DNA of 64,000 nt from an uncultured Dehalococcoidia bacterium (lineage in GTDB: Bacteria > Chloroflexota > Dehalococcoidia > Lucifugimonadales > UBA3495), in assembly GCA_951813535.1 (NCBI GenBank), contig OX638345.1:2415158-2479157 (forward strand), in the 5' to 3' direction. The position numbers and the translations under genes were made by a program. The notes beneath the pieces are model-generated. The model saw only the letters and a program-made list of their open reading frames with translations. It searched no databases and had not been told where the DNA came from. Shown in pieces: positions 44,528 through 53,266 of this stretch (the first letter of the stretch is position 1; every line of letters starts with the position of its first letter).

Positions 44528-44559
44528 CAAAACTCCTTTCCGGGTTCGGTGCACTGGCG

Positions 44560-45597
44560 TCAGATCACCGTGGTGACCGCAGGTACACCGTAGTAGTTCA
44601 TGATCAACTCGCTGTAGATGCCGCTGTTCCCACCGGCCTTGAAGATCAGAATGTCCTCGGGTCCGTCGACGCTCATTCGCGGTTCGTCGTCATCTCCCGG
44701 CTGTACCGCCCCGTGCACCATGCCCAGCCTTTTCAGCTGTGCGGTGGACCGCCAGGCTCGTTCGTACAAGTACTGTTGCATATCCGCCCGACCCCAGCCC
44801 AAACGGCTCAGCAACTCGGAATGCCAGTAACCGACCACCCAGACCCATTTTATTCCTCGCCCAAAGTATGCGGCCAACCCGTGGGAGGCCATGCCATCCG
44901 CGATGGAATCCAAAAGGCTCTCGGCGGTGGTTCCGTAGCGGTTGCTGTGCATGGAGGGGTCCTGGATGGTTGCGACTGTCACCGTCGACTGCTCGGCGGA
45001 ATATCCCTGGCTGACGTGGAACGGCTCCCATGGGCTGTTCTCTTCGTCTTCCCCGATTACCACGCCGGACTTGGTCAAACTGCCCATGCAGCCCCGATCC
45101 AAAACGCCGGGCCGCTGCTCGAAAACATTGATCAGAATCAGCCGGAGCGCCCGTCCGATGGTGGAGTTGGCCCGATGGCCCGGGCTGAACAGGTTGTCAG
45201 TGCAATTCAAGTCGATCTGCCGCCGGATTGGACCATTGACCGCCACCAGCAAGCCCGTGGAATTGGTGACGGCGGACACTTCGTGGATGCAGTTGGGGTC
45301 GTGCTCGAACAGCACTCGCATCGCCGCCAGAACCACGGGAAAATAGGATGGCAGACAGCCGGCCATCACCGCGTTCGCCGCAGCCTGCTCGGCGGTCAGT
45401 GTCCTGCGCCGCACCGGGACCTCACCCAGCACGTGACCCGGTTCCAGGCCGATTGCTTCCAGCATCGCCTCGACGCGGTCGGCGGTGGGAGGCACCACCG
45501 GAAGGCCGTCGGTCCAGCCTCGGCGGTAGCACTCCTCGATGGCATCCAGCGAATCCGGGATGGTATGTACGGCCGCTCGGGGCGCTGCTTCAACCAC
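44560..45597 (-). CDS. Conserved protein of unknown function, UGSC-family partner
   Basis: A 345-residue cytosolic protein without a signal peptide or membrane helix. It begins with a GTG at 45597, preceded by AGGA. Recognisable family stretches are YRRGWTDGLPVVPPTADRV, EQAAANAVMAGCLPSYFPVV, RANSTIGRALRLILINVFEQ, EDEENSPWEPFHVSQGYSAE and SVDGPEDILIFKAGGNSGIY. Proteins of this type are usually found next to UGSC-family (seleno)proteins, as here, and I infer that they form one enzyme or complex. Two cysteines in AGCLPSYFP and DRGCMG may be redox partners. I cannot assign a reaction. Confidence 0.8.
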   Translation of the reverse strand: MVEAAPRAAVHTIPDSLDAIEECYRRGWTDGLPVVPPTADRVEAMLEAIGLEPGHVLGEVPVRRRTLTAEQAAANAVMAGCLPSYFPVVLAAMRVLFEHDPNCIHEVSAVTNSTGLLVAVNGPIRRQIDLNCTDNLFSPGHRANSTIGRALRLILINVFEQRPGVLDRGCMGSLTKSGVVIGEDEENSPWEPFHVSQGYSAEQSTVTVATIQDPSMHSNRYGTTAESLLDSIADGMASHGLAAYFGRGIKWVWVVGYWHSELLSRLGWGRADMQQYLYERAWRSTAQLKRLGMVHGAVQPGDDDEPRMSVDGPEDILIFKAGGNSGIYSELIMNYYGVPAVTTVI

Positions 45598-45670
45598 TCA
45601 ATTCCTGCCTCGCCGGTCCACACCTCGTGGAACCGGCCTGCGATAGAGCATTCTAACAACCGGCAATCGA

Positions 45671-46420
45671 CTATCTCAACTTGGTTGGCCAATGTATCCG
45701 GGTGTCTGAACCCGTGGCCAACAGGACAGAGGCTGGAGGGCCAGCGAGGACATCTGCGATCCGGGGTGCGCAAACGGTCCCAACATCCCATTTCAATTCG
45801 TGCTCAATGACCTGCACCAATCGCCACGGCTCTCTGGAAATTCGGTACGCTCGAACTCGGCTGCCGGATTGGGCGTTGAATCCCAAATACCGGGCGGTGA
45901 GGAACTCTTCGAACGAGCCCGACTCCGCAAGGTAAGTGTCGCCGCCGGCGGTTACCCGCAGTTCTTCGTCACGACCGCCGTTTCCCCAGCGGTAATGCAG
46001 CCGGCGCTGGCCGTTGGAGGGATCGGTTTTTTCAAACTCCCAGGATACCGGCGTATGCAGCATAGGTTCCCGGAAAAGATGGCGCCCGGCGAACCCGACA
46101 AATGGATTCGAAACCAGCTGCCGCAGGAACACGACGCCTTTGTGTTCTTCGCCTTGGTCAGGGAACCGCACGTAGAACCTGAGGTTTACCTCGGCGATAC
46201 TGCGCGGCAGGGTCGGCAACCCCAACGCCCGCAGGCTTTCCATGCACAGGCAGACGAGACTCACGTAAGGCGTGCCGTCCCAACGATCCAGGGCAAGGCT
46301 ATATGGCAAGAAAGGAGCCAGGCGATCTTCGTCGATCGGCCAGGAGAGGATGACTATATTCCGCCAATGAGCGCTTATTGGGGCCGGGCGCGACATCCGT
46401 AATTCAACGTTTGCGGGCAT
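45671..46420 (-). CDS. DUF2071 (YqjF-type) protein
   Basis: A 249-residue protein of the DUF2071 family, distantly related to acetoacetate decarboxylase folds. Typical stretches are WRNIVILSWPIDEDRLAPFL, YVSLVCLCMESLRALGLPTL, IAEVNLRFYVRFPDQGEEHK and GVVFLRQLVSNPFVGFAGRH. There is no signal peptide. It sits 45 bases after the translin-like gene and 73 bases before the UGSC partner. The biological function of the family is unknown. Confidence 0.85.
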   Translation of the reverse strand: MPANVELRMSRPAPISAHWRNIVILSWPIDEDRLAPFLPYSLALDRWDGTPYVSLVCLCMESLRALGLPTLPRSIAEVNLRFYVRFPDQGEEHKGVVFLRQLVSNPFVGFAGRHLFREPMLHTPVSWEFEKTDPSNGQRRLHYRWGNGGRDEELRVTAGGDTYLAESGSFEEFLTARYLGFNAQSGSRVRAYRISREPWRLVQVIEHELKWDVGTVCAPRIADVLAGPPASVLLATGSDTRIHWPTKLR

Positions 46421-46465
46421 GAACCGTGCCGTCGGATGGTCACGATCCGACCGGCAACCGGCTGG

Positions 46466-47098
46466 TTACGCCAATTTCTCGAGTCGTTGCTCCAACCGCC
46501 GTTGCTGCAGCGAAATGGTCAGATCGCCTCGAGTGCGCTCCAACACGCCCCGCATGGCGTCCGTGCTGTGGCGGAGTCCTCCGGTTACAGCTTCCGGGAA
46601 ATCGACCGTGACGAGGATGCCGTAAATCTCGTCCATCAGTTCCATCAGTTCTTCGCAGCGCGAGGTGTCGTCGCGGCGCAACGCATCGAGAATGTAACGA
46701 CGAAGCTCCCCGATGACCTCCGCCATGCCGTTCAGGTAGGCCGGCGGGTCCATGTCGAGGGACTCTGCGTCCGGTATTTCCGCCCCGGAAATCACCGCCA
46801 ACGTTATGTTGGCTTCGGTGAATTCCTTCCGCGCATCGGACAGAAACCCGGCATAGTAAATTTCCGGGTTGTCTGCGCGTATGCTGCGCGTCTCGGCGAG
46901 ACGGGTCGCCGCTTCCGCGATCAGGCGCCGCGCTTCGTCGAAATCGTTACGATGCACCGCGCGAATTGCGTTGGCAGAGTTCCGGATAACCTGCCGGGAA
47001 ACGCCCAAGGCTTGCTCCCGGGCGCGATGCCGGGCCGTCAGTTCCTCAACCGCTTGATTGGACAGAGCCGTCAGATGTGGGCCATAGCGGGTCGGCAT
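46466..47098 (-). CDS. Translin-family protein
   Basis: A 210-residue all-helical protein of the translin superfamily. In eukaryotes translin and TRAX bind single-stranded nucleic acid and, as C3PO, cleave RNA. Bacterial members are sometimes mislabelled as haloacid dehalogenases. Evidence: ANAIRAVHRNDFDEARRLIA, PPAYLNGMAEVIGELRRYIL, and the C-terminal helix pair VDFPEAVTGGLRHSTDAMRG then VLERTRGDLTISLQQ. The E-x3-R/E-RTRGDLT motif is characteristic. Catalytic carboxylates of TRAX (two Glu, one Asp) may be present in EELMELMDEI, but alignment would be needed. It is 11 bases after thiE. Confidence 0.8.
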   Translation of the reverse strand: MPTRYGPHLTALSNQAVEELTARHRAREQALGVSRQVIRNSANAIRAVHRNDFDEARRLIAEAATRLAETRSIRADNPEIYYAGFLSDARKEFTEANITLAVISGAEIPDAESLDMDPPAYLNGMAEVIGELRRYILDALRRDDTSRCEELMELMDEIYGILVTVDFPEAVTGGLRHSTDAMRGVLERTRGDLTISLQQRRLEQRLEKLA

Positions 47099-47109
47099 GA
47101 TGAAATCGG

Positions 47110-48087
47110 CTACACGCGCCCGCCGGCCACGCGGATCGCCTCGGTCAGAGCGGCGGCGGCGGCCTCAGGCTCAGGGGCGCTCCCGACGGCCGCGGTGACG
47201 CAGATGGCGTCGGCGCCGGCTTCGACCACCGGGGCCACGTTCTCCGCCGTGATTCCGCCGATGGCCACCAGCGGCACTCGCGCCGCCGCGCGGGCCTGCT
47301 TCAAACGTTCGGGTCCCTGAGGCGCACGAGTCACCTGCTTAGTGGTCGTCGTGTACATCGCGCCGAACGCGACGTGATCCGCGCCCATGTCCTGAGATTC
47401 GATGATCAGGTCGATCTCGCGGTTGGACCGGCCCAGTACCTGCCCGGGCGCCAGGATTTTCCTCGCCTCTGCCACGGGCAAGTCGGTTTGACCGACGTGC
47501 AATCCCACGTGATCCGGACCCAGAGCGGCAGCCAGATCCGCGTGATCGTTGATGATCAGCAGAGCATCGTTGGCGGCGCACAGGTCGCGCAGCGCGAGGC
47601 CAAGGGGCAATTGCTCGCCCTTATCCCGCAACTTGTCGCGCAGTTGCAGCATGCGCGCTCCGCCGTTGACGGCGGCGCGGGCGATTTCCATCGGGTCGCG
47701 GCCGCCCGTCACCTCAGGATCGATGATCACGTACAGGCCGCGGATCCGGTCCGCCTGATTTCGGCGCATGGCGGCGGCGATCCGTGCGACAGCGTCGTCC
47801 AGTGCCCGGCGCAACTGCACCGCACCGTCGGACGGGATTGCCTGGGTCGCATCCAGCACGTCCAATACACCGCGGGCGGCGTCCGCCATTTCCAGCGCCT
47901 GGTGGCGGTTCTCGACGACAAAAGGCGCGGTGGATGTGCGGTCCGGATCGCTCATGCCGTCACCCAACCATCCAATTTCGCCACGCATCAGCCCCTCGGG
48001 GAGCGCGTCTGATGCCTCGATGCCGTCCAAACAGGCAACGAGCGCCGACAACAGATCGGTCGAAGGATTAAGCTCCTGGGCGGTCAC
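47110..48087 (-). CDS. thiE: Thiamine-phosphate synthase ThiE with N-terminal helical extension
   Basis: Joins HMP-PP and thiazole phosphate to thiamine phosphate. The 325 residues are about 110 more than usual. ThiE proper runs from about residue 116: RGLYVIIDPEVTGGRDPMEI, AAVNGGARMLQLRDK, LLIINDHADLAAALGPDHVG, LHVGQTDLP, ADHVAFGAMYTTTTK and VPLVAIGGITAENV. The extension (1-110) is mostly helical, with RHQALEMADAARGVLDVLDA, and resembles in position the ThiD2-like extensions of other phyla, but I cannot confirm homology. The start is GTG at 48087, overlapping the fmdB stop by four bases. Confidence 0.92.
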   Translation of the reverse strand: MTAQELNPSTDLLSALVACLDGIEASDALPEGLMRGEIGWLGDGMSDPDRTSTAPFVVENRHQALEMADAARGVLDVLDATQAIPSDGAVQLRRALDDAVARIAAAMRRNQADRIRGLYVIIDPEVTGGRDPMEIARAAVNGGARMLQLRDKLRDKGEQLPLGLALRDLCAANDALLIINDHADLAAALGPDHVGLHVGQTDLPVAEARKILAPGQVLGRSNREIDLIIESQDMGADHVAFGAMYTTTTKQVTRAPQGPERLKQARAAARVPLVAIGGITAENVAPVVEAGADAICVTAAVGSAPEPEAAAAALTEAIRVAGGRV

Positions 48088-48419
48088 AATTCCAATCCTT
48101 TGGGGGCCTCCCCGCTGCGGGCGGAATCAATAGTCTTGCGGACAGAGTCGGGCATATCAACCCCGTGGCGAGCGAAAGACTCTTCGACGTGCCGGCCGAT
48201 ATTACGGGGGTCACTGTAGTAATCCCGCGAATTGCCGTCCACGGGGTGCGCATTGTGGACGTCGCCGGTTGTTTTGCCCATGGCGAAAGTCGACATCCGC
48301 CGCTCCACGTCGTCGCTCCCGCAGGTCTGACACGACGGCGCCAGCGGGGAACTAATCGAGCGGACGAAAATCGAAGAGATCTGCCGGCACTGATGGCAGC
48401 GGTATTCGTAGATCGGCAT
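48084..48419 (-). CDS. FmdB-family zinc-ribbon protein (copy 2)
   Basis: A 111-residue protein beginning MPIYEYRCHQC, with a second knuckle CQTCGSDD: the C-x2-C...C-x2-C ribbon of the FmdB/CxxC_CxxC_SSSS regulatory-protein family. The remainder is polar (VDGNSRDYYSDPRNIGRHVE). Family members were first linked to formylmethanofuran dehydrogenase control and may bind nucleic acid or metal. Its stop overlaps the thiE start, so translation is probably coupled. A second copy lies 57 bases upstream. Confidence 0.85.
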   Translation of the reverse strand: MPIYEYRCHQCRQISSIFVRSISSPLAPSCQTCGSDDVERRMSTFAMGKTTGDVHNAHPVDGNSRDYYSDPRNIGRHVEESFARHGVDMPDSVRKTIDSARSGEAPKGLEL

Positions 48420-48476
48420 GATAGTGTTAGCGAACCGGCGCGGGACTGGGCGACGTCAGAACAAACCTACTGCCGT

Positions 48477-48794
48477 TCAGGGGTCGGGATTAGTGATCTC
48501 ATGCCGGTGTTCGTGAAAATCAGGAGTAACTCGACCACTCATTGCCTCGCCCATGCGCCCCATGTGAGAGTCAATGCTGCCGATGTGGCTGTCGTCCAAG
48601 TCTGCGGCGGCATTGTCGGGCATCCAGTTGAGGCTGTCGCCCCAGGAGCGGTGGAATGAGAACCCCGACACCAGTCGGGTCAAGTCCACGCCGTCGCATC
48701 CTGTACAGGATATCGCGTCGGCCGGCGTCCAACTGAAAACGAGGCGTGACTGGCGGATGCCACAGAGGTTGCATCGATACTCGTACACTGGCAT
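48477..48794 (-). CDS. FmdB-family zinc-ribbon protein (copy 1)
   Basis: A 105-residue relative of the downstream gene, starting MPVYEYRCNLCG with second knuckle CTGCDGVD. It has the same polar C-terminal half (DDSHIGSIDSHMGRMGEAMS) but little identity outside the ribbon, so it is an old duplication or a separate family member. It is the first gene of the minus-strand unit and is divergent from polA. Confidence 0.8.
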   Translation of the reverse strand: MPVYEYRCNLCGIRQSRLVFSWTPADAISCTGCDGVDLTRLVSGFSFHRSWGDSLNWMPDNAAADLDDSHIGSIDSHMGRMGEAMSGRVTPDFHEHRHEITNPDP

Positions 48795-48845
48795 GACGCG
48801 GGCATTGTAGCACAGGGCCCAACCTATCTAGGTAATGCCCTGATG

Positions 48846-48851
48846 TATAAT
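48846..48851 (+). promoter_or_regulatory. -10 box of polA
   Basis: A perfect TATAAT, 57 bases before the ATG at 48909; no good -35 is visible. It overlaps the in-frame ATG at 48843 and so argues against that longer start. Confidence 0.5.
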
Positions 48852-48908
48852 GCGGCCACGGTCGAGGTCCTTTCTGACGACCGCGGCTTTCGCGCACGGA
48901 GACCCCTT

Positions 48909-51704
48909 ATGTCCAGCGCCAACCAGATGTCGATGCCAATGACCTTCGCCGCCGGCGAACGGATGCCCCAGTTGCTACTGCTGATCGACGGCCACGCGAT
49001 GGTGCATCGTTCATTCAGGGCGATCAGCGCCAGTCGCAATCTGACGGTGTCAACTACGGGCGAGGACGTTACCGGGGTTTACGGGTTCGCCAGCGTTTTC
49101 ATGAGAGCGTTGAACGAGTGGCAGCCGAGTCACGTCGCCGTCGCTTTCGACACGCCGTCTCCAACTTTTCGGCACGAACGCTTCCCGGCGTACAAAGCGC
49201 AGCGTCCCCCGACGCCGCTGGAACTGCGCGGCCAGTTCGACCGGGTCAAGGAATTGATGACCACGTTTTCCGTGCCGATCTACGAATTGCCCGGATACGA
49301 GGCCGATGACGTCATCGGGACACTGTGCCGTCAGGCCGAGGCTGCTCAAGTGCCTACGGTGATCCTCACGGGAGACCGGGACACCTTCCAGCTCATTTCT
49401 CCGCTGGTTCGCGTGGACCTGGCCAGCAGCGAACGCGACCGGCGCATCGTGGACGAGGACGAACTAGCCGCGAGGTACGGCGGTCTTACAGCCGAACAGC
49501 AACCGGACTACAAAGCGCTGGTGGGCGACAAATCCGACAATATTCCTGGAGTCCCGGGCGTTGGGGACAAGACCGCTACGACGCTGCTGACCAATTACAG
49601 CACGCTGGAAGGCATATACGAGCATTTGGACGAGATATCGCAGAAGCGGGTACAGAACAACCTGGCGACCAACCGGGACGAGGCATTTGAATATCGCTTT
49701 TTGACCACCATCAAGTGTGATGCTCCGACCCGCCTTGACCTCGACGCCTGCAGGTTCGGCGACTACCAGCGTTCCGAAGTGGTTGCGCTGATGACGGCGC
49801 TGGAGTTCCACAGCATCGTGGGTCGAGTGCCTTCGCCCGACGCCCCGTGGGCCACCGCGACTGAAATGGCCGATCGGTCGCCCCTTACACCGTCGGTTGG
49901 AGCGCAGGAACCCACGGACTGCGACTACCGGATCGTAGACACCGAAGCGGATCTGGAAGCGATGATCGCCGCTATCCAGGAATCCGGTTCCTTTGCCTTT
50001 GACACCGAATCCAGCAGTACAGACCCGATGGCGGCCGAGTTGGCCGGCCTGAGTTTTTCAGTAGACGGTGGCCAGGCCTGGTACGTGCCGGTTGGCCACG
50101 CATCGGGTCAGCAATTGCCCCTGGCGGACGTGATGGCCGCGGTGCGGCCTCTATTCACGGCTACAGGGCTGAAGCGGTCCGCGCACAATGCCAACTACGA
50201 CTTGACGCTGCTGAGCAACTATGGCGTGGACCCGTACCAGGTGGTGGACCACGACACCATGATCGCCGCTCATCTGTTGGGCAACAACCGGCTGGGTCTG
50301 AAGCCGCTGGCCCTGTCGATATTGGGCCGGGAAATGACCGAAATCACCGACCTGATCGGCAAGGGCGCTCGGCAGAAAACGTTCAACGAGGTCGACATTG
50401 CCGACGGGGCGCCGTACGCTGCGGCGGACGCCGACCACACCCTGAGACTTCGCCGTCACTTTGAGCCGCCGTTGGAGGCACAAGGCCTGGTTGACCTGTT
50501 TGCCAATGTGGAATTGCCGTTGGTGCCGGTGCTGGTCGAAATGCAGCGGGCGGGCGTCCGGCTGGACGCGGGCATCCTCCACGAGATGTCGCGCGACCTG
50601 CACGAACAACTCGAGCAGATCCAGGCGGAATTGTTTAATTCGATTGGCCACAGCGTCAACATCAACTCTCCCAAGCAGTTGAGCGATCTGCTGTTTGGGG
50701 AGTTGGGTTTGCCCAAGTCTCGGCGGACGCGGTCTGGATTCTCCACCGACGCCAACGCGCTGGAAGCATTGAAAGGCCTGCATCCGGCGGTGGACAAGAT
50801 CCTGGACTACCGGCAGGTATCCAAGCTGAAGTCGACCTACGTCGACGCGCTTCCGGAGATGGTGAACCCCCTCACGGGTCGGATCCATACGTCCTACCAC
50901 CAGACCGGATCAGCCACGGGGAGGGTCAGCAGCAGCGATCCGAACCTGCAGAACATACCCGTCCGCACCGAATTGGGTCGCCAGGTCCGCCGGGCCTTCG
51001 TCGCCGATTCCGGTTGCCAGCTGCTATCCGCTGACTATTCCCAGATCGAATTGCGAGTGCTGGCCCATATGTCGCAGGACCCGTCGCTGCTGGAGGCCTT
51101 CCGGAGGGGTGAGGACATCCACGCCGCCACCGCGAGCCAGATGTTCAACGTGCCCATCAACGACGTGGACGCGGAACAACGCCGTATCGCCAAGGTGCTC
51201 AACTTCGGCGTGATTTACGGCTTGGGCCCGTACGGCATCTCTCAGCAGACAGGTTTCAGCCGGGAAGAGGGCCGGCAATTCATTGATACTTACCTCTCCC
51301 GATACCCGGGCATTAACGGATACCTCGAGTCGGTCAAGGAACGGACCCGCAGCGTGATGTATGCGGAGACGCTCTTGGGTCGCCGACGCTACCTGCCGGA
51401 CATCCAAGCCACGAATCACAACACGCGGGCGGCCGCCGAACGCATGGCGATCAACATGCCGATTCAGGGCACGGCGGCCGACATCATGAAGATAGCCATG
51501 ATCAATGTTCGCGCTCGAATGATCAATGAGCAGACGCGCTCCAGCATGATCTTGCAGGTGCACGACGAGTTGGTGTTTGAAGTTCCGGACGACGAAATGG
51601 GAATCATGACCGAGCTGGTCATGGACGAGATGCCGGCCGCGATGGATCTCGACGTGACGCTCAAGGTGGATGTCAAGTCCGGTTATTCCTGGGGAGACTT
51701 CTGA
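48909..51704 (+). CDS. polA: DNA polymerase I
   Basis: A 931-residue repair and Okazaki-fragment polymerase with all three activities. The 5' nuclease has LLLIDGHAMVHRSFRA, YEADDVIGTLC, TGDRDTFQL and DKSDNIPGVPGVGDKTA. The 3'-5' exonuclease looks active: DTE in FAFDTESSSTDP, HNANYDL, and YAAADADHTLRL. The polymerase has motif A LSADYSQIELRVLAHMS, motif B RRIAKVLNFGVIYG and motif C LQVHDELVFE. The start at 48909 follows GGAG by seven bases; the conserved N-terminus at PQLLLLIDG would also allow ATG 48963. Confidence 0.97.
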   Translation: MSSANQMSMPMTFAAGERMPQLLLLIDGHAMVHRSFRAISASRNLTVSTTGEDVTGVYGFASVFMRALNEWQPSHVAVAFDTPSPTFRHERFPAYKAQRPPTPLELRGQFDRVKELMTTFSVPIYELPGYEADDVIGTLCRQAEAAQVPTVILTGDRDTFQLISPLVRVDLASSERDRRIVDEDELAARYGGLTAEQQPDYKALVGDKSDNIPGVPGVGDKTATTLLTNYSTLEGIYEHLDEISQKRVQNNLATNRDEAFEYRFLTTIKCDAPTRLDLDACRFGDYQRSEVVALMTALEFHSIVGRVPSPDAPWATATEMADRSPLTPSVGAQEPTDCDYRIVDTEADLEAMIAAIQESGSFAFDTESSSTDPMAAELAGLSFSVDGGQAWYVPVGHASGQQLPLADVMAAVRPLFTATGLKRSAHNANYDLTLLSNYGVDPYQVVDHDTMIAAHLLGNNRLGLKPLALSILGREMTEITDLIGKGARQKTFNEVDIADGAPYAAADADHTLRLRRHFEPPLEAQGLVDLFANVELPLVPVLVEMQRAGVRLDAGILHEMSRDLHEQLEQIQAELFNSIGHSVNINSPKQLSDLLFGELGLPKSRRTRSGFSTDANALEALKGLHPAVDKILDYRQVSKLKSTYVDALPEMVNPLTGRIHTSYHQTGSATGRVSSSDPNLQNIPVRTELGRQVRRAFVADSGCQLLSADYSQIELRVLAHMSQDPSLLEAFRRGEDIHAATASQMFNVPINDVDAEQRRIAKVLNFGVIYGLGPYGISQQTGFSREEGRQFIDTYLSRYPGINGYLESVKERTRSVMYAETLLGRRRYLPDIQATNHNTRAAAERMAINMPIQGTAADIMKIAMINVRARMINEQTRSSMILQVHDELVFEVPDDEMGIMTELVMDEMPAAMDLDVTLKVDVKSGYSWGDF

Positions 51705-51825
51705 TTCGAAACGACACTCCCGGGCCACCCACCTGGTAAACGTGGCGTTGGCCCTCACCGGTCCGCCTCAATCGCTGGCGGCTTCCGGGCTTACCCAAAA
51801 TAACGCTCCAAAGAGGTTTATTCCA

Positions 51826-52707
51826 GTGCAATTGCTACGCAGCATTGTCTTTGTTCCCGGGAACCGCTCCAACATGCTGGAGCGCGCTCTGGGGTTCGGC
51901 GCCGACGTCATCATGGTGGACCTGGAGGACTCGGTGCCGCCCGGCGAAAAGGCGGCAGCATGTGACCTGGCGACCGAATGGGTCCCGCGTTTGGCAGAGG
52001 CGGGCAAGCAGGTGATGGTGCGGGTTAACGCCTTGGAAACCGGGCTGGCAGCAGGGGAATTGTCCGCGGTCGTATCGCCCGATGTGGCCGGGATCAGCAT
52101 CGGCAAAGGAAACACCGCCTGGGATTTGCAGCAGGTGGATCGACTGCTGGCGCCGTTGGAAACGCGGGCCGGAATAGAGGTGGGCAGCATCAAGGTCATC
52201 CCATGGATCGAAACCGCCATGGCGATCGTCCATGTCTATGAGATGGCACGGGCTTCCCAGCGGATCGTAGGGATCGCCTTCGGAGGCGAAGACTACACCA
52301 ACGACATGGGAGTAACCCGGACCGACTTCGGCGAGGAGTGTTACTTCGCTCGGTCGGCGGTGGCTGTAGCGGCGCGCGCCGCCGGAGTAGCCGGCCTGGA
52401 CGGGCCGTTTGTGGGATTTCGTGATCCCGAAGGTCTGAAGACCGATGCCGGCGCGGCGCGACGAATGGGCTATACGGGCAAGTTCGCCATCCATCCGGCG
52501 CAGATAGACGGCATTAACGAGATGTTCTCGCCCAACCCCGAAGATGTGGCATACGCGGAGCGCGTAATGGAAGCATGGGATGAAGCGGAGGCGGCCGGAA
52601 GGGGTTCCCTATCGATCGATGGGCGCATGGTAGACGTGCCGGTGGTCAAGCGAGCGCAGAATTTGCTGGCGCAAGCCGCGGCCATCGAGGCGCAGGCCAA
52701 TCGCTGA
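51826..52707 (+). CDS. HpcH/HpaI-family (CitE-like) aldolase/lyase
   Basis: A 293-residue TIM-barrel lyase like the citrate lyase beta subunit, malyl-CoA lyase or citramalyl-CoA lyase. Motifs: LRSIVFVPGNRSNMLERAL, VDLEDSVPPGEKAAAC, VMVRVNALETG, KVIPWIETAMAIVHVYEMAR, AFGGEDYTNDMGVTR and KFAIHPAQIDGINEMFSP. The start is GTG at 51826, after AGAGGT. The longer ATG start at 51670 lies inside polA and encodes unrelated sequence. No citrate lyase alpha or gamma gene is near, so a free-standing CoA-thioester lyase is more likely than citrate lyase. Confidence 0.9.
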   Translation: MQLLRSIVFVPGNRSNMLERALGFGADVIMVDLEDSVPPGEKAAACDLATEWVPRLAEAGKQVMVRVNALETGLAAGELSAVVSPDVAGISIGKGNTAWDLQQVDRLLAPLETRAGIEVGSIKVIPWIETAMAIVHVYEMARASQRIVGIAFGGEDYTNDMGVTRTDFGEECYFARSAVAVAARAAGVAGLDGPFVGFRDPEGLKTDAGAARRMGYTGKFAIHPAQIDGINEMFSPNPEDVAYAERVMEAWDEAEAAGRGSLSIDGRMVDVPVVKRAQNLLAQAAAIEAQANR

Positions 52708-52856
52708 CCGTCTGCCGGCTACGGGGCGGACCGATTGACGAGACCCACTGACCTTCTGTTTGTCGTCGCACCAGTGATACCGGCAGCGGTCGAACAAATC
52801 GGCAGGAAGCGTGATATCACCCCCTTGGCGTTGCAACGCTCTGGATCGCCCATCAC

Positions 52857-53231
52857 ATGTCTTCAGACCGCATCGTACTGACCGGCCTCCAGTTTTATGG
52901 GTTCCACGGCGTCAACCCGGAAGAGCGGAGCCTCGGCCAGCATTTCATCGTTGATCTTCAAGTAGAGCTGGATTTGAGCATCCCGGCCGCCTCGGATCGT
53001 TTGGAAGACACCGTCAGTTACACCGCACTGTACCGTGCGGTCAAAACCGTGATGGAAGGCGAGCCGCGCAACCTGTTGGAAACTGCCGCCGGAACCATCG
53101 CCAGCCGGATCCTGGACCAACATCCGCAAATCGGCGCGGTCCGCGTCCGAGTTCAAAAACCGCGCCCGCCGATAAAAGGCTCGGTCATAGAGGCCGCGGC
53201 GGTCGAAATCTACCGGTCGCGCTCTGGTTGA
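52857..53231 (+). CDS. folB: Dihydroneopterin aldolase FolB
   Basis: A 124-residue enzyme of folate synthesis that cleaves dihydroneopterin. The conserved YGFHGVNPEERSLGQHFIVD holds the catalytic-region glutamate. DTVSYTALYRAVKTVMEG and LLETAAGTIASRIL follow, then VRVRVQKPRPPIKG with the conserved lysine. The length is typical. It is 35 bases ahead of the SagB-like gene. folP and folK are not in the window. Confidence 0.95.
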   Translation: MSSDRIVLTGLQFYGFHGVNPEERSLGQHFIVDLQVELDLSIPAASDRLEDTVSYTALYRAVKTVMEGEPRNLLETAAGTIASRILDQHPQIGAVRVRVQKPRPPIKGSVIEAAAVEIYRSRSG

Positions 53232-53266
53232 TCAGCCCGACCGCGACCCCAGCAGGACGACAAAAC

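Noticed and set aside
48843-48908. Longer polA start at 48843
   Set aside because: It overlaps a perfect TATAAT box and has no ribosome-binding site; ATG 48909 follows GGAG.
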